Shown piece by piece: positions 33,301 through 44,562 of a stretch of 64,000 nt of DNA. The stretch is from Pristionchus mayeri (taxonomy: Eukaryota > Nematoda > Chromadorea > Rhabditida > Neodiplogasteridae). The position numbers and the translations under genes are program-made. Position 1 is the stretch's first letter; each line of letters opens with the position of its first letter. The DNA is taken from positions 10,660,689-10,724,688 of the forward strand of contig BTRK01000002.1 of NCBI GenBank assembly GCA_036245805.1. Reading direction: 5' to 3'. The notes beneath the pieces were generated by a model, which was not told where the DNA came from, did not search any database, and was given only the letters and a program-made list of their open reading frames with translations.

Positions 33301-35090
33301 GGGAGGTCTGCAGGTGGATTAAACGTGATGCTCCTCCTTCACTACTGGCTACTAAATAAAATTATAAGCATTACGAGACGGATTAGATCGTGAACATCTC
33401 ACACTAAGGAAGGGGTGGGGCAATTTCTAGAAAGGTGTGTTCATCGGCTAAACAAAACATCGGATACTTTAGATTATTAGCACCGAAGAAAGGGGAAGTC
33501 TGATGGAAGGAAATCGACTAGTGGAAGGGGAAGAAAATCGAAGATAACGACTGAAATTTCGCTGTTTTCCGTGCCCGATTCAGCTATCGAAATCATTCGC
33601 TCTCTTATTTTCGCATGTTCTCTCGCATTTTAGTAAGCCAACGAGAGGGAACGAAAAAGAAGGACATCCGCTTGTAAACTCAGAGAGATTTAGTTCGTGT
33701 GAGCTATTGCATGCAAGGTCGTTCTCATCATTTCATGCTCCCTTTTTAGACCGATGAGAGAGTGTGGGAAATGAAGAGAGTGTTTGTGAATTCGAAAACA
33801 GTGTAAATTGCAAATCAACTACTTTTTATCGATTTATGGTCACATACATTCATTTGTGTCCGTTAGCATTCTATGCCAGGGGTACTGTAACTGGGAGAGA
33901 CGTATGGCAGGTCAGGTCAGTGGATATGTGTTTCTAGCCGCATGTGCACAGGCGTCCCGAGAGGAAGCTGTGGCCGGCGGAGGCTAGAGTTCGGTAATGG
34001 TTGGGTATGGTATCAAATACGGTAAGTAAGGACGAGTCCGCGCAGCCATGAAGGAATCCCAGGAAGTGAACGATAGGGTGTGATTGTTGAATGACGTTGC
34101 GAAAAAAAAATCATTTCAGCTATGAAACTTATTTGAGACGTGGATGTGGGAATTCTGAATGAGTGAGTCATTTTCATAGAGATGGAGAAATATATTCAGC
34201 TGTTCATATCCCGAGATTTCCGTCTCTTTATACTTCTGCAGGCCATCTGGTCCTCTCCCATAACGTGTACCTGATGATCATCTACTTTTTCTCTCCACCA
34301 AACTGAAAAGCCCTATGTGTGATAGCGATGTTCAATATTCACGGTTTTACTGGAAGAATGTGCTCAGGGCACGCAAAAGTTCATGACGTAGTATCATTAG
34401 CATGGGTCTTAATTTTCAAAAGCAGATCGGAGAAATCCTCTCGACTTTGCATTTCTAAATCAAATCAGCTCTACCGAAGAAAGTGGAAGGAGTCAGTGGA
34501 AAGCACAAGATACGCCCTCAATTCCCAGTCGAGGAAGTGAGAGCTCGCCGATTTATTGTGCACAAAAACTCGCAAAATGCTCTTCTCTTATGCCTTCAAC
34601 GTTCCTCTCGCACCTGTCCGAAGGCAGATTTCAGCCTAAGGATTACGAGAACCATTATCAGGAGTACTGTAGCTTCGTCTTGCCATCCACAGTGCTATTC
34701 ATTGGCAGCCTCGAACTGTAGCATTAGTCGCCTACTTTGTACACTCTTGCCACAAGTATACCATGCCGGAATAATCATGGAGTACGGTTTCGCTCGAACA
34801 CCAGGTGTATTGTATAATAGTTTTTCACAAATGTTTTTGGAAACTCTGCCAGGTTTCTTGTCGGATGCAATTGCTTACCTTGTTGTGCAAAAATTTTGCG
34901 GTCTCTTCATGCCGCATACTCTCTCTCGCACCTTCTGACTGGCGAGAGAGTATGGGAAATGGACCGTGCAATTTTACACAACCCAGATTACATCTTTCGG
35001 CACTCTCGTCATTGGAATTTCGAGTCATGTCCAATATCGTGCAGCGCAATTTTTTGCAGAAAATTAGCCGATTCTCCCACCCTCAATCGT
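33301..35090. other. Repeat-rich stretch without a recognised gene
   Basis: It contains CACTACTGGCTACTAAAT at 33333, also present in the foldback element near 27507, and several ACTCTCTCGC/GCGAGAGAGT hairpins (for example 34918-34952). The longest open frame (34483-34938) lacks recognisable motifs. Confidence 0.4.
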
Positions 35091-35095
35091 CGCTT

Positions 35096-35147
35096 ACGAA
35101 CATACCCTGTTGAGAACACTGCATTCCGTCCGATCTGTCAAGTTAAA
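35096..35147 (+). pseudogene. 5' half of a 5S rRNA-like sequence
   Basis: GCTTACGAACATACCCTGTT and GTCCGATCTGTCAAGTTAA match the 5S 5' end and centre. The match then stops at TTAAAGGAGG, a junction that recurs near 44880 and in R1. Confidence 0.65.
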
Positions 35148-35639
35148 GGAGGAGCAAAGGCAAAATTCAATTTTTGAAACTTTCATATGCACGGCCTAGA
35201 TCTCTCCAACGATAAGAAGCTCCGAAAGTTTAAAAAAAAAAAAAAAAAGCTGGTGATGATGATATGATATTTAGAAATGCACACAATAGAAAGTTATTTG
35301 AGAACATCTCACAAGAAAAAACTAGCAGCACCTTGACTCTCTTGTAATCGAAAAACCATAACAATTGTAGCTGCTGCAACATTCACTCTTCTCCATTGCC
35401 ATCCTCTCGATATGTAGACATTATTTATAAAAGAAAATGTTTTTATTTCGATTTGCAGAAAAAAGTACAATTCGAGTAGACAATACTAGTAGGATGATTC
35501 CGGAGTAAAAAGGTGCAGTCAATGAATCAAAGAGAGATCAATCGAGGTTTACATTGAGTGATGTGAAGTGAGCAAAAGTGAATAGAGTGAGTGTTAATGT
35601 TGTTTTACGCAATGCTAGAAAGTCGAAATGCTAGTAACA
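35148..35639. other. AT-rich stretch, nothing recognised
   Basis: Includes a 16-A run near 35232. No gene recognised. Confidence 0.35.
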
Positions 35640-35880
35640 CCGAGAAGAAGAAGAGAGGAGAGAGAGGGACAGGACAGAAAAGAAGGAGGAGTGAGAAGAA
35701 GAGAGAGGAGAGCGAGAGGAAAGGAGAACAATCAGTCTAAGAACAATCAGTCTAGAGAGAGAGGGAGAGAGGAGAGAGGAAAGAGAAAACGGAAGAGAGG
35801 AGGCAAAGAGAGAGAGAGAGAGGGAGAGAAAGAAGGAACAGCGCAGAGGATACAGAGAGGAGAGCCAGGATGAGACAGGG
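35640..35880 (+). repeat. Polypurine (GA-rich) tract
   Basis: Almost pure A/G over ~240 bp with irregular GAGA, GGAGAG and AGAAG units. Such tracts can form triplex DNA. Confidence 0.85.
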
Positions 35881-36394
35881 TCAAAGAAAGAGTGGAGGGA
35901 GGCACCACTCACATCTCACGTGCACCAATCTGGACTCATCATGCTCTGGGGAGGCGCGCGGGGATTGGCGGTCTCATTTCCCGTCTTTGGGTCTCGAGTC
36001 GGACGGGCGGCGGGCATGGCAAGACCATCAAGCAGCTCCAGCGCGAGGCGGGGCCCGAACTCGATCGTCGTACTGCGTTCTACACAGGAGCAGCACCAGC
36101 ACCCACGAGCCGCCTTTCGCGTCCAGCAGCTGGACGATGTCGCCGATCTCCATCAGCTTTTGACTCCCATCGCACAGCTGCAACATAACGTGGTCGATGT
36201 AGGCTAGACTTTATACTTCGGGTCACTGTTTCTTAATTTCCCACGCTGTCTCTCTCGTCATTCTTCAGGTCTAGAGAGCGTGGGAAATGAAGAGACTGTG
36301 GCCCGAATTACGAATGTGCGTCGTGCACGCTCAAACGTACAACAGTGCAACAAAAAAAATCGTAAATAGAGGAGCAGGGTATAGGGAATTGTAC

Positions 36395-36538
36395 CTGGCA
36401 GTCCTGGGTGCGCCGATCTGCCACATCGTACAGCTGAACCATCGGGACACGCCCATCCATACATCCATGGCCGCCGAGCACCAACACACCCAAGTCGCCA
36501 TCCTCCAGCTGCTGCATCCTCTTTATGTGGTCGATGAT
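36395..36538 (-). pseudogene. Isolated caspase-like exon
   Basis: One exon of 48 codons with good ends (TATTTAG acceptor, CAG/GTACAA donor), phase 0 on both sides. It reads IIDHIKRMQQLEDGDLGVLV followed by LGGHG and CMDGR. This recalls the caspase large-subunit strand ending in SHG or GHG, where the His is catalytic. A second minus-strand segment near 36185-36110 (DGSQKLMEIGDIVQLLDA) resembles the following caspase segment (DG...EI...LL-A). The QACRG active-site Cys motif was not found in the remaining sequence to 35900. It may be a gene fragment or a diverged exon; alternative readings remain possible. Confidence 0.35.
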
Positions 36539-36908
36539 CTAAATAGTACGCGTAGAGAAGTAAGAGGAGCACAGAATGATCTTTCCGAACAAACACAGTC
36601 AAATTTGATCACAAAAGTTTGAAAAATAAGTGAATATTGAGACCCACTCCATGGCGACATGAATAAGTCCCCCTCCTGCCCCGCACTCCGACTGTCTCGC
36701 CCTTGGGCACGATCTCTCCCTTCGGAGGAGGAGTCAGCTCGTGCAGGGCTGTGTCCTGAAAATGAAATTAAAAAATAAAATTTAAAAAAAATATTATATC
36801 ACGTAATCTATTTTTCAGAGCCAAAGTATAAAAGTAAAATTAAGGATACAAGTAAAATATCAACTTGGGTAAGCAAAGAAGCATTATGCTACCTGAGTAC
36901 TGGACCCG

Positions 36909-38173
36909 TCATAACTCCATTGAAGATCCGAGACGATGATCCGACTTATCTCCGTTGCGTGGCCCCTCCTTCTCTTCTCCTTCTTCCCTCCAACCAGCTG
37001 CTGCCATCGCGACAAGAGAGCCTCCTTCGCCTGAATCGTACTGATGAGAATCGGTAGAGTAATTGATATTTAGGCCCGCCATCTGATGTCTAGGTGTCAT
37101 TTCAAGAGAAATCAAAGATCAGGGTCGGAGTTGCAATGCTTACTTTATTCAGGAAGTCTTTGGGAGTGGTCGAGTCGTCCTACAATAGTCCAATGTTATA
37201 TTGAACGTGAAACGATAACAGAAACGATATCCAAGAGTGTATTATATCTTATTTATTTTTATTATATTTGCTATTATTTCGAAATGATAACTGCAAAATA
37301 TGTGATCAACATGCAGAAATAGAAACTATAGATTAGAGACATATCAGCTCACCCATACGAGCTGATCGGTCTCATCTTGCAGGCGGCGCGTAGCTACTGC
37401 AGCTTCCGCCGAGGGCTGCAAAAGATCAAACATCAGAAATCGAACATCAATGATCAAAGATTAGAAATCGAAGGTCAGAGATCAAAGATCAAAAATAACA
37501 TATAAGAGGTCAGAGATCATTGTCATAACCACGTTCCCGGTGTTATACCTGGTTGGGACGGGCGCGAGTTCGTGCCGGCTGCGGGCCGTTGTTGCAGCTG
37601 GAGGAGGCTGCAGCTGCAGCGCGGGTCGAGGGCCGGGCTCGAGGGGCAGGGCGAGTCGGCTGCAATGACACCATTCCAGCAATTGCATATGTCTAAGTGT
37701 TTGCCCCTCAAGAGAGCAATGCGGGTTGGGCGTCGTTCGAACAACGTATGCTTGTAGAGAAGTGTAAGTGCGCCAACACATTAACTGCGCCAGCACAATA
37801 CCTTAGCAATCACTCGCGGCTGCTTCACGCGCGGGACGGCATCTCCCGACTTCTGCTGATTAGCCCGAGACCGCGTGCGGCTTGCCACTGGCGCACAACG
37901 GGCAGGAATCGGCGCCTGAAAGGTGCCACTCACTTTCTCCCGGTTCGTAATGTTGTCATGCTTACGAGAGCCGCTGCGAGACGTCTCTCCTCCTCCACTT
38001 CATCCGGGTGCTCCGCCTCCCAATATTTGCTCATCTGCAAATTAATCGGAATAACGAAATCAGAGGTTTGATCGTGGAAGGCGGAGGTGTGCACTCACAT
38101 TATTCATGAGGGTGGAACCCTCACGTACGACCCTCATCAACTCCTGGCGTCTCTTCGTGTCCTGAGAAGTCAT
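36909..38173 (-). CDS. Small basic protein of unknown function, seven exons all in phase 0
   Basis: Exons 38173-38099, 38034-37966, 37915-37802, 37659-37549, 37415-37353, 37179-37144 and 37040-36909 each have GT/AG ends and join in one frame to give about 199 residues. The N-terminus reads MTSQDTKRRQELMRVVREGS, then KYWEAEHPDEVEEERRLAAA, followed by an Arg/Pro/Ala-rich low-complexity centre (SRTRSRANQQKSGD; PARTRARPNQ), and an acidic Gly-rich tail ending SSMEL. A TTTTTCAG acceptor lies two bases before the ATG, consistent with trans-splicing. No domain was recognised. The consistent frame across six introns supports a real gene; expression is unknown. The caspase-like exon downstream may be unrelated. 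Confidence 0.55.
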
Positions 38174-40092
38174 ATCTGAAAAAATGGGACTTTTATTGCT
38201 CAATAATGTGATAAATACCACCTTAATTGTTGCACGAACCTGCTAGTAGGGTGAGAAATGAGGGAAATGACTGGTGAATTACGATTCAATCTCGAGTCAG
38301 CATTTGAATAATACGTCTCACTTTGTCTGTCACGTAAAAAAATTTCGAATGGTTTTATTGACCTTTGATCTTTGACTTACCAGATACGATTTTTTAATAA
38401 TTTTCCATAAAGCATATCTTTTTCTGTTTTCAAATAAATGTATCAAAGACTCTCGAAAATTGATGTGATCCTCCTGAGGGCCTCGCTGCTGGTTCCTGGT
38501 TCTTGGTTCCTGGTTCCGAGCAGCCCTCGTTAGCAATCCAATCGGCACCACTGACTCTTCCTCCTCCTGTAAATTCAGACTCGCTACATTCCGGCTCTTA
38601 ATTCCGCGGATTGCCCCGGAACCAGCGGACATGGCATCCGGCAATATCTTTTCTGTCATATTTTAAGAAGCAGGGTACTGTAGAAAGGGGCAGGATACGG
38701 TAGGATGGGGCTGGGTGCTGCGAGTGGATTTCAGCAGGGCACGGAAATGCGTCGTCCTCACTGATACTTGTCCTTTATTTCGCTGCTCTTCTTGCTGCAC
38801 CTGTTGAGCATCCTGCAAAATAGTCAGTTGGCAATCGAAATTCGGAGTGTAGAACGGAAATAGTAGAAGAAAGGAGCAACAGATATTCACCTTAGTACTA
38901 TACTCCTTGAAGAACTTGCCTCTACCGTCATCTGAAATGAGCAAGTAGTAGATACTGTAGCTGAGGTACCGTGATTCCGTAGCCACTCTTACTTGCCTTG
39001 TAGTACGGTATGAGAAGCGAGGATACGGTAGTGGAAAAGGTAAGCTGTGGTTGGGTTAATGTAGTCAGTAACGAGAAGATTGCGCGAGAGAGGGGAGAGA
39101 TGACGAAAAATGATGGGAAGAAGGAAGTGATCGGTAAGCTGAGATGGTTGCCAGAATTGTAAAATTGAGATGCGTGAGAGGGGGAAGCTTAACATCCTTT
39201 GGACGCCATCTTACTCTATCTTCCGTAAGTTCCGATTTTTTGGTCGTATTTTTCATGATTTAGCAAAACGGATAAAATTATTTCTATGTTTAGTGAGTAA
39301 TGATTTTACAGCGCGACACTTGTTCAACAACCCTCTGTCGATGTTCAGGAAACCGTGCTCGATCACGGAGAAGTCGCCTGATCGTGCGGTGACCCTGGCT
39401 GGAATGAAGTACGGTAGCAAGGAGCATGGTAGGTACAGTATACATATCGTAGAAAGACTTGCACTGTCGCCCTGATGGTTTGGAGGAGGTAAATGAGCGA
39501 TCGGAGGTCGTGGTTTCGGTAGATCCGAAGGTCAGGAAGCATAGTTCGATGATGCGAAAGCGGCTCGAGTCTGCTTTCGAGGGATGATCGCCTCCTGAAA
39601 TGGTTACTGTAGAGTACAGTACTGCTCAGGATACCGTACTTATCGAGATGGTGTGCTGTACGAGAGTGATCGGCGAACGAGCCGTGCACAACGCTTATGA
39701 AGAAGTGAGAGGATATGCAAGGAATACGGTAGCTGGTTACGGTATACCACGGTTTCTCACTCTGGTAATTGGCATGTGAGCACCAGGTGTCCAGTGCGGT
39801 GTCTGACGAGCTGACGGGCTTCTGCCTTTTGCCTACAAATCAAAAATTTGTCCTAGCCCTTGCTCCACCAAACTACTGTAACCTGAAAAGGGGCGCAACG
39901 GGGAAATGTTCACATGGAGTGGATGAGTACAACCATAAAATTTAGAGGGTGAATGGTACCCTCCACTGGGTGAATTCGAAAAGAAACTTACCTTGTTACG
40001 GAACGACCGAGCCGAGTCGAGTAGGCGATAGGACATGAGTGGGGAAATAGAGCGACAAAGAGAGAAAGAGATTATGAAAATGAAATGGAAAT
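38174..40092. other. Stretch with possible further exons, unresolved
   Basis: A minus-strand open segment at 38659-38470 (MTEKILPDAMSAGSGAIRGI) is charged and exon-like, but no joining exon was established. The rest has many TAC(G/T)GTA motifs and no recognised gene. Confidence 0.3.
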
Positions 40093-40660
40093 GCTGAATG
40101 TATTAGTTCGAATGGCTCGTCGAGGGTGAAGCAGATACTGCTGCCCCTCCAATACCCCCCTCCTACTCCTAATCTCTCCTCATTTTCTGACACTAATATA
40201 TTTTCAGTCCATTCCTACAGGGTACTATAGGAATGGGTTGGGGTCGTGAAAAGGAAGGGGAGTTCACCATCTTCTTGTCATCCTCTCGCTCTCGAGATCT
40301 CGTTGCTGGTTAGCCATTGTGGATCGAGTGGAATGAATTAGCTCTCCTCAAAAGTGGTTCTCTCGAAAAATCGATTGTGCACCAATAAAATCGCTGATTA
40401 AATTTGTCATTGATCAATCCTCTTGTCAATAAATGCAAATACGCCAGGTGGATAAGTCAAACAAGCGAGATTTTCAATGAATCGTTATCCCTCAACAAAC
40501 CGGAAAAAGATCACGGAATTAAAGGAGGAGTCTCAGCAAAAAGAAACGATAGCGTCATTCTCTCTCAGTCGCGCGCTCTCTCGCTCTTTGCCTGTGCTAT
40601 TTCCCCTGATGTCCATGTCTGGCAATTAGCCAAGTTGCGAAAACTCAGTTCAGAGCTGAG

Positions 40661-41966
40661 ATTACGATTACGATTTACGATTTTAACACATTTATCTAGA
40701 GGTCATTAGATTCTCGGGAGATCATGCGAGAGCTCTGATGTGCATGGTGTTCCAGTTAGAGCTTCGTGCTTGATTGAAAAAATTTGGGCCTGTTGCTTTG
40801 CGGAAAGAGTCCCTCCATCTCGTGATTGGGCGGCCGCGTCTCCTCTTTCTCCGCGGAATCCATTCGATCACAGATCGGCTCCACTTCCCGCAATCATCAT
40901 TCGCGATCTTATGCAACCAAAACCATTTCCTTTTCTGAGCAGTGTGAACGAAGTCCTGAACTCTAGTTGAATCTCGCAACCGCTCATTAGAGACATGATC
41001 GAGCACAGTACAGCCAACCATCCAACGTTCCATTTTTCTTTGAGCCACCGATAATCGATTCATTTGTGCTTTGGTCAGAGCCCAACATTCACAACCGTAA
41101 ACCACAGCGGGAAGTATGCAGCCGTTGAAAAGCCGACGTTTATGTGCCATTGGAATACCCTTGTTGATAAGAAAAGTGCGGTGTTTGTGGAAAGCACCAA
41201 AACCAGCTTGAATGCGTCGGGTGATTTCACAGTCATCGTTTCCGCTGACTGCGATTGCGCTTCCCAAGTAGACCACCTTATTTTGCAATTTTACTACTTT
41301 TCCTCCTATTCTTACATCCCTTGGATCAGGCTTGGAACTCATTCCGACAGTTTTATCGCCATTGAGACCCAATCCCACTGTAGCAAGTACACGCTCTAAT
41401 TCCCTTCCCATCGTCTGAATCTGTCGTTCATCGTGATAAATGAGTACGGCATCATCAGCAAAAAGAATATGGGACAGAAACCGACCATTGATACTTACTC
41501 CCTTATTTGCCCAATTTAGCCGACGGAATGCCATATCTAGAACCGCAGTGAATAGCCTGGGTGACAAACAATCACCTTGTCGCACACCCCTTCCCACCTT
41601 TATGTTGACCTCCTTGCCATTAACCACCACCACGTTTCTACTTTCCTGGGAAAGGCTTGCGAGGAAAGAAACGACTTCCGAGGAAATCCCTTCTAACTCT
41701 ATCGCCTTGAACACCGCTTCTGTGTATACACTGTCAAAGGCCTTCGAAATGTCTACAAAAAGCAGATAGATCGGCAGCCTATAGTCGACACAGTGAGCAA
41801 TGACAGACTTTAGAGTGTGGATAGCGTCAACTGTGGAATGACCACGTCTGAATCCCATCTGTTCCCAGCTTCTATTTCCATCCAGTACCGATCCATACCT
41901 CTTGTTGAGCAGCCCAGTTAGCGCTTTCTGCAAAACACTTTCTGTTGAGCAGCCCAGTTAGCGCTT
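40661..41966 (-). mobile_element. 5'-truncated RTE-type LINE inside R1
   Basis: Coding part 41933-40722; 3' end on the minus strand is a short TCGTAA tandem tail (40661-40682). At the 5' end, GTTGAGCAGCCCAGTTAGCG occurs twice, near 41903 and 41943, a junction duplication produced during insertion. Flanked by GCTGAG (40655-40660 and 41967-41972). Confidence 0.92.
40722..41933 (-). pseudogene. RTE reverse transcriptase, 5'-truncated, open 403 codons
   Basis: The frame has no stop and carries RT motifs: MGFRRGHSTVDAIHTLKSV, LLFVDISKAFDSVYTEAV, GVRQGDCLSPRLFTAVLD and the catalytic FADDAVLIY. The RTE-specific C-terminus follows (YGCECWALTKAQMNRLSVAQ, RKMERWMVG, RRRGRPITRWRDSF). The endonuclease domain and the first RT motifs are missing, so it cannot mobilise itself. 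Absence of stops suggests a recent insertion. Confidence 0.92.
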
Positions 41967-42284
41967 GCTGAGATAAAAATGCGAAAATTTCAGAATCATC
42001 TTTGGAGAAAGCTAGGGAATGGTAATGAAAGAGTATCATTTTTAGCTTTTCCTTTTATCCTCCTTTAAAGGAGGAACGCTCAGGCAACGAGCGAGAGAGC
42101 ACGCGACTTGAAGAGAGTTCTCTCTAATTGAAACATATTTCAACCGGGCGCGCGTTTGCCTTTACACCTCCTTTAAGATATTCATTTATTGCTAAGACAT
42201 CCTCTCTTTCCTATCCCGTCTTGAGCGCATACCTTACGAGAATACTTGTCGATTCATTTGCAAAGAAATTACAGTTAAAAACCA

Positions 42285-42395
42285 TGCCCCGTTTGAAACA
42301 GGACATCTCGTCCGATCTGTCAAGTTAACAGTGGGCCCAGTTAGTACTTGGATCGGATCCGGCTTGCCAATCCTGGATTTTGTAAATATTTCACT
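42285..42395 (+). pseudogene. 5S rRNA-derived sequence in R1 copy 2
   Basis: Same as 10205-10315 except for a small deletion after CAAGTTAA, where AGCAACGG is shortened. Confidence 0.75.
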
Positions 42396-42654
42396 CACAC
42401 GGCCTCTAATTCGTCGGCATTCGTGACCGCCTAATGGGTCTCATGCAGAAAAATTCAAATTCAAACATCAGGCATCATGTTGCTCTTAATCAGGCAATAT
42501 TTTTGTATTTGAACAGCGTTGAAATGGCTTTTGCACATCATAATTGACTCAAATTTAAATTTCAAGACACTAACATAAGCACAGAAATGGAAAAAAATTA
42601 CAGTATTTTCTAGTGGGTGGAGTTAGACGGACCTGTAGTCACGATTGTCGATGA

Positions 42655-42870
42655 GTTAGGGGCCGTGTAGATGAATGCGATTACGGTAAGGGGGTATGGG
42701 AACACTCCACCTGGTAGGGTACTCTATTTCCGGGATGGAAGTGATTCCTCATCATGGAAACCCGAGTATTGTACAACGATGATATTTGTTCCTCTCCGGT
42801 TATCGAAAAATACGAACAGTACTGGCAGTAAATGGCCGTGCCTAGACAAAAATAGGACATTCAACTAACC
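42655..42870 (+). repeat. Repeat R3, copy 1
   Basis: Matches 44000-44190: ATTACGGTA followed by GGGAAC(A/C)CTCCACCT, GGGT(A/G)CTCTA and TCCTCATC(A/T)TGGA occur in the same order in both. Confidence 0.65.
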
Positions 42871-43034
42871 TCGGCATTGCTTCTGCGGTCACGTTATCAC
42901 CTCTGGTGAGGTGAGTGTTCTGGAAAAAGAGATCCTTTTGGGGGGTTGATGCTCTCTGCACGCGCACCCCTCCGTGGAAACTCCGCTGAAAAGGAGATCG
43001 GAGCAACTCTCCCGATCTCTCACTTCTCAATTCG

Positions 43035-43970
43035 ATTCAACACTAGCAATAGAATTGCCTAGGCGAAAGTCTATGAAGAGAATGGAAGAGTGCACGCGAG
43101 CTCGAGAGATGAGACCGTGCAAGGATTGAGGGAGAACTCTCTCGATTTCTCATGCTATCTCGCTTGTGAGTCTCGCAGCGAATGTGTCTGTATTGTGCCA
43201 ACACTCACACTTACTCAAACTTCTTACTCTGGTGTGTGCCTCCCCAAGTGGCGCCTAAGCTTAGTCGCCACATGGGAGCCCTCTCGCTCTCCTTATTACA
43301 CGCTCCCTCGTATCTCTGACCGATTCCCAAGTTGAGATCAAGCAAATTTTCAAGTTGGCCTCAACTTGATCCCAACTTGGGAGTCGGTCAGAGATACGAG
43401 AGAGCATGCAATAAGAAGAGAGAGAGGGCTCCCAAGTGGCGACCATGCTTGGGCGCCTGTTGGAGAGGCACACCAGAGTATCTATTACGATACGAAAAAT
43501 GCTTAAAAATTCGGACTATTTGCGCTCAGGTGTAAATATTTCCGATTTTTTCCAAAAAAGGACTGCTAAATTGGCAACTAGACCATCGCTATTGATCTCA
43601 AAAGTTGGCGCCTATGCTCAAGCTCTCCCAAAAATGACGGGATTCTAGTTCACTGACCACTGCTGCTGGACACTGACAGCTTTCGTTCCATCGGCTTGGT
43701 AATTAGAGTAAACATATCTGACACTCTCTTCATTTTCCATACTCTCTCGCTGACAATTGAATGAAGATGCTCGGATGAGTTTCAATTCTTTTTGTAGTTT
43801 CGGATTCAGTTCTCGTGTAATCCATCTCTGACTTCCGTCGTGAAAAAAACACAACAATGTTTTTGAGAGGAAACTTGTTGCGAGTGTGCTACTTGCTCCA
43901 CGGCTTTCGATGACAAATTTCCAGAACAACAATCGCCTCCAGATCGCGAGAGAGTATGCAAATTCCCTTT
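43035..43970 (+). repeat. Dispersed repeat R2, copy 2
   Basis: Same architecture as 28190-29110, including the long hairpin (43222-43470, less perfectly paired) and the block CACTGACCACTGCTGCTGGA. The site AATTGGCAACTAGACCATCG at 43570 is the uninterrupted form of the maT insertion site. Confidence 0.85.
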
Positions 43971-43999
43971 CATATCTGATGGATGGTACGGTAGCCTCC

Positions 44000-44190
44000 T
44001 GGCGCGCGGAAATCAGAATCCTCCTCAGATGGTTAGGGTAGGTTACGGTATTACGGTAGGGGGTGGTGGGAACCCTCCACCTCGCAGGGTGCTCTACTTT
44101 TTTGGAGGAGATGGGCAATCCTCATCTTGGAGAGAAACGCGACTATTTTTCCACGATGATGCTAGGGATAGGAGCCGGTTCTCTAAGAGG
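44000..44190 (+). repeat. Repeat R3, copy 2
   Basis: Diverged partner of 42655-42870. Confidence 0.6.
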
Positions 44191-44483
44191 CGAACAAAGT
44201 CTGGAACAGTGTTTTTACGAAAAATTGAGAAAAGGGGTTTTCGAGGGTGCTGAATACAATGGTAAACTTCATTTTGCGTCAACTCGACCGGTTGAGCCAA
44301 GCTACATGTAGGCTTCATCTACATTTCTTTCAATATCTCAACAACCGATTAACCAAATTACGTCAAACTTGCGCAGTGGTACAATAAGATTAGGATGACC
44401 TCATTCGAATCAAATTGGAAAATTTTAAATTATGGCAAACATGTATAATTTCAGTTCTCGAATATAAGTCAAAAATTGAAAAC

Positions 44484-44562
44484 ACGGGTTGCACCAGTAG
44501 ATGCGCCTTGCCCTGGCGATCATTTTTCGTATGCAGAGCATGGGTTTGATCCCCGCTCCCGT
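44484..44562 (+). tRNA. tRNA-like sequence, probably not functional
   Basis: ACGGG at the left pairs with CCCGT at the right. In between are a possible D-arm (GCACCAGTAGATGC), a stem-loop CGCC-TTGCCCT-GGCG with GCC at the anticodon position, a long variable region and a B-box-like GGGTTTGATCCCC. Mismatches in the T-arm and the odd variable region suggest a pseudogene or SINE head. Confidence 0.3.

Larger units (their letters stand above)
40093..42653 (+). repeat. Dispersed repeat R1, copy 2, split by an RTE insertion
   Basis: 40093-40660 and 41967-42653 together match 9331-10586 end to end. The intervening 1.3 kb is an RTE element. GCTGAG at both edges is the probable target duplication. Confidence 0.9.

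Noticed and set aside
34483..34938. A 151-codon open frame
   Set aside because: No recognisable motif, no splice partner and no codon bias; overlaps repeat-like sequence.
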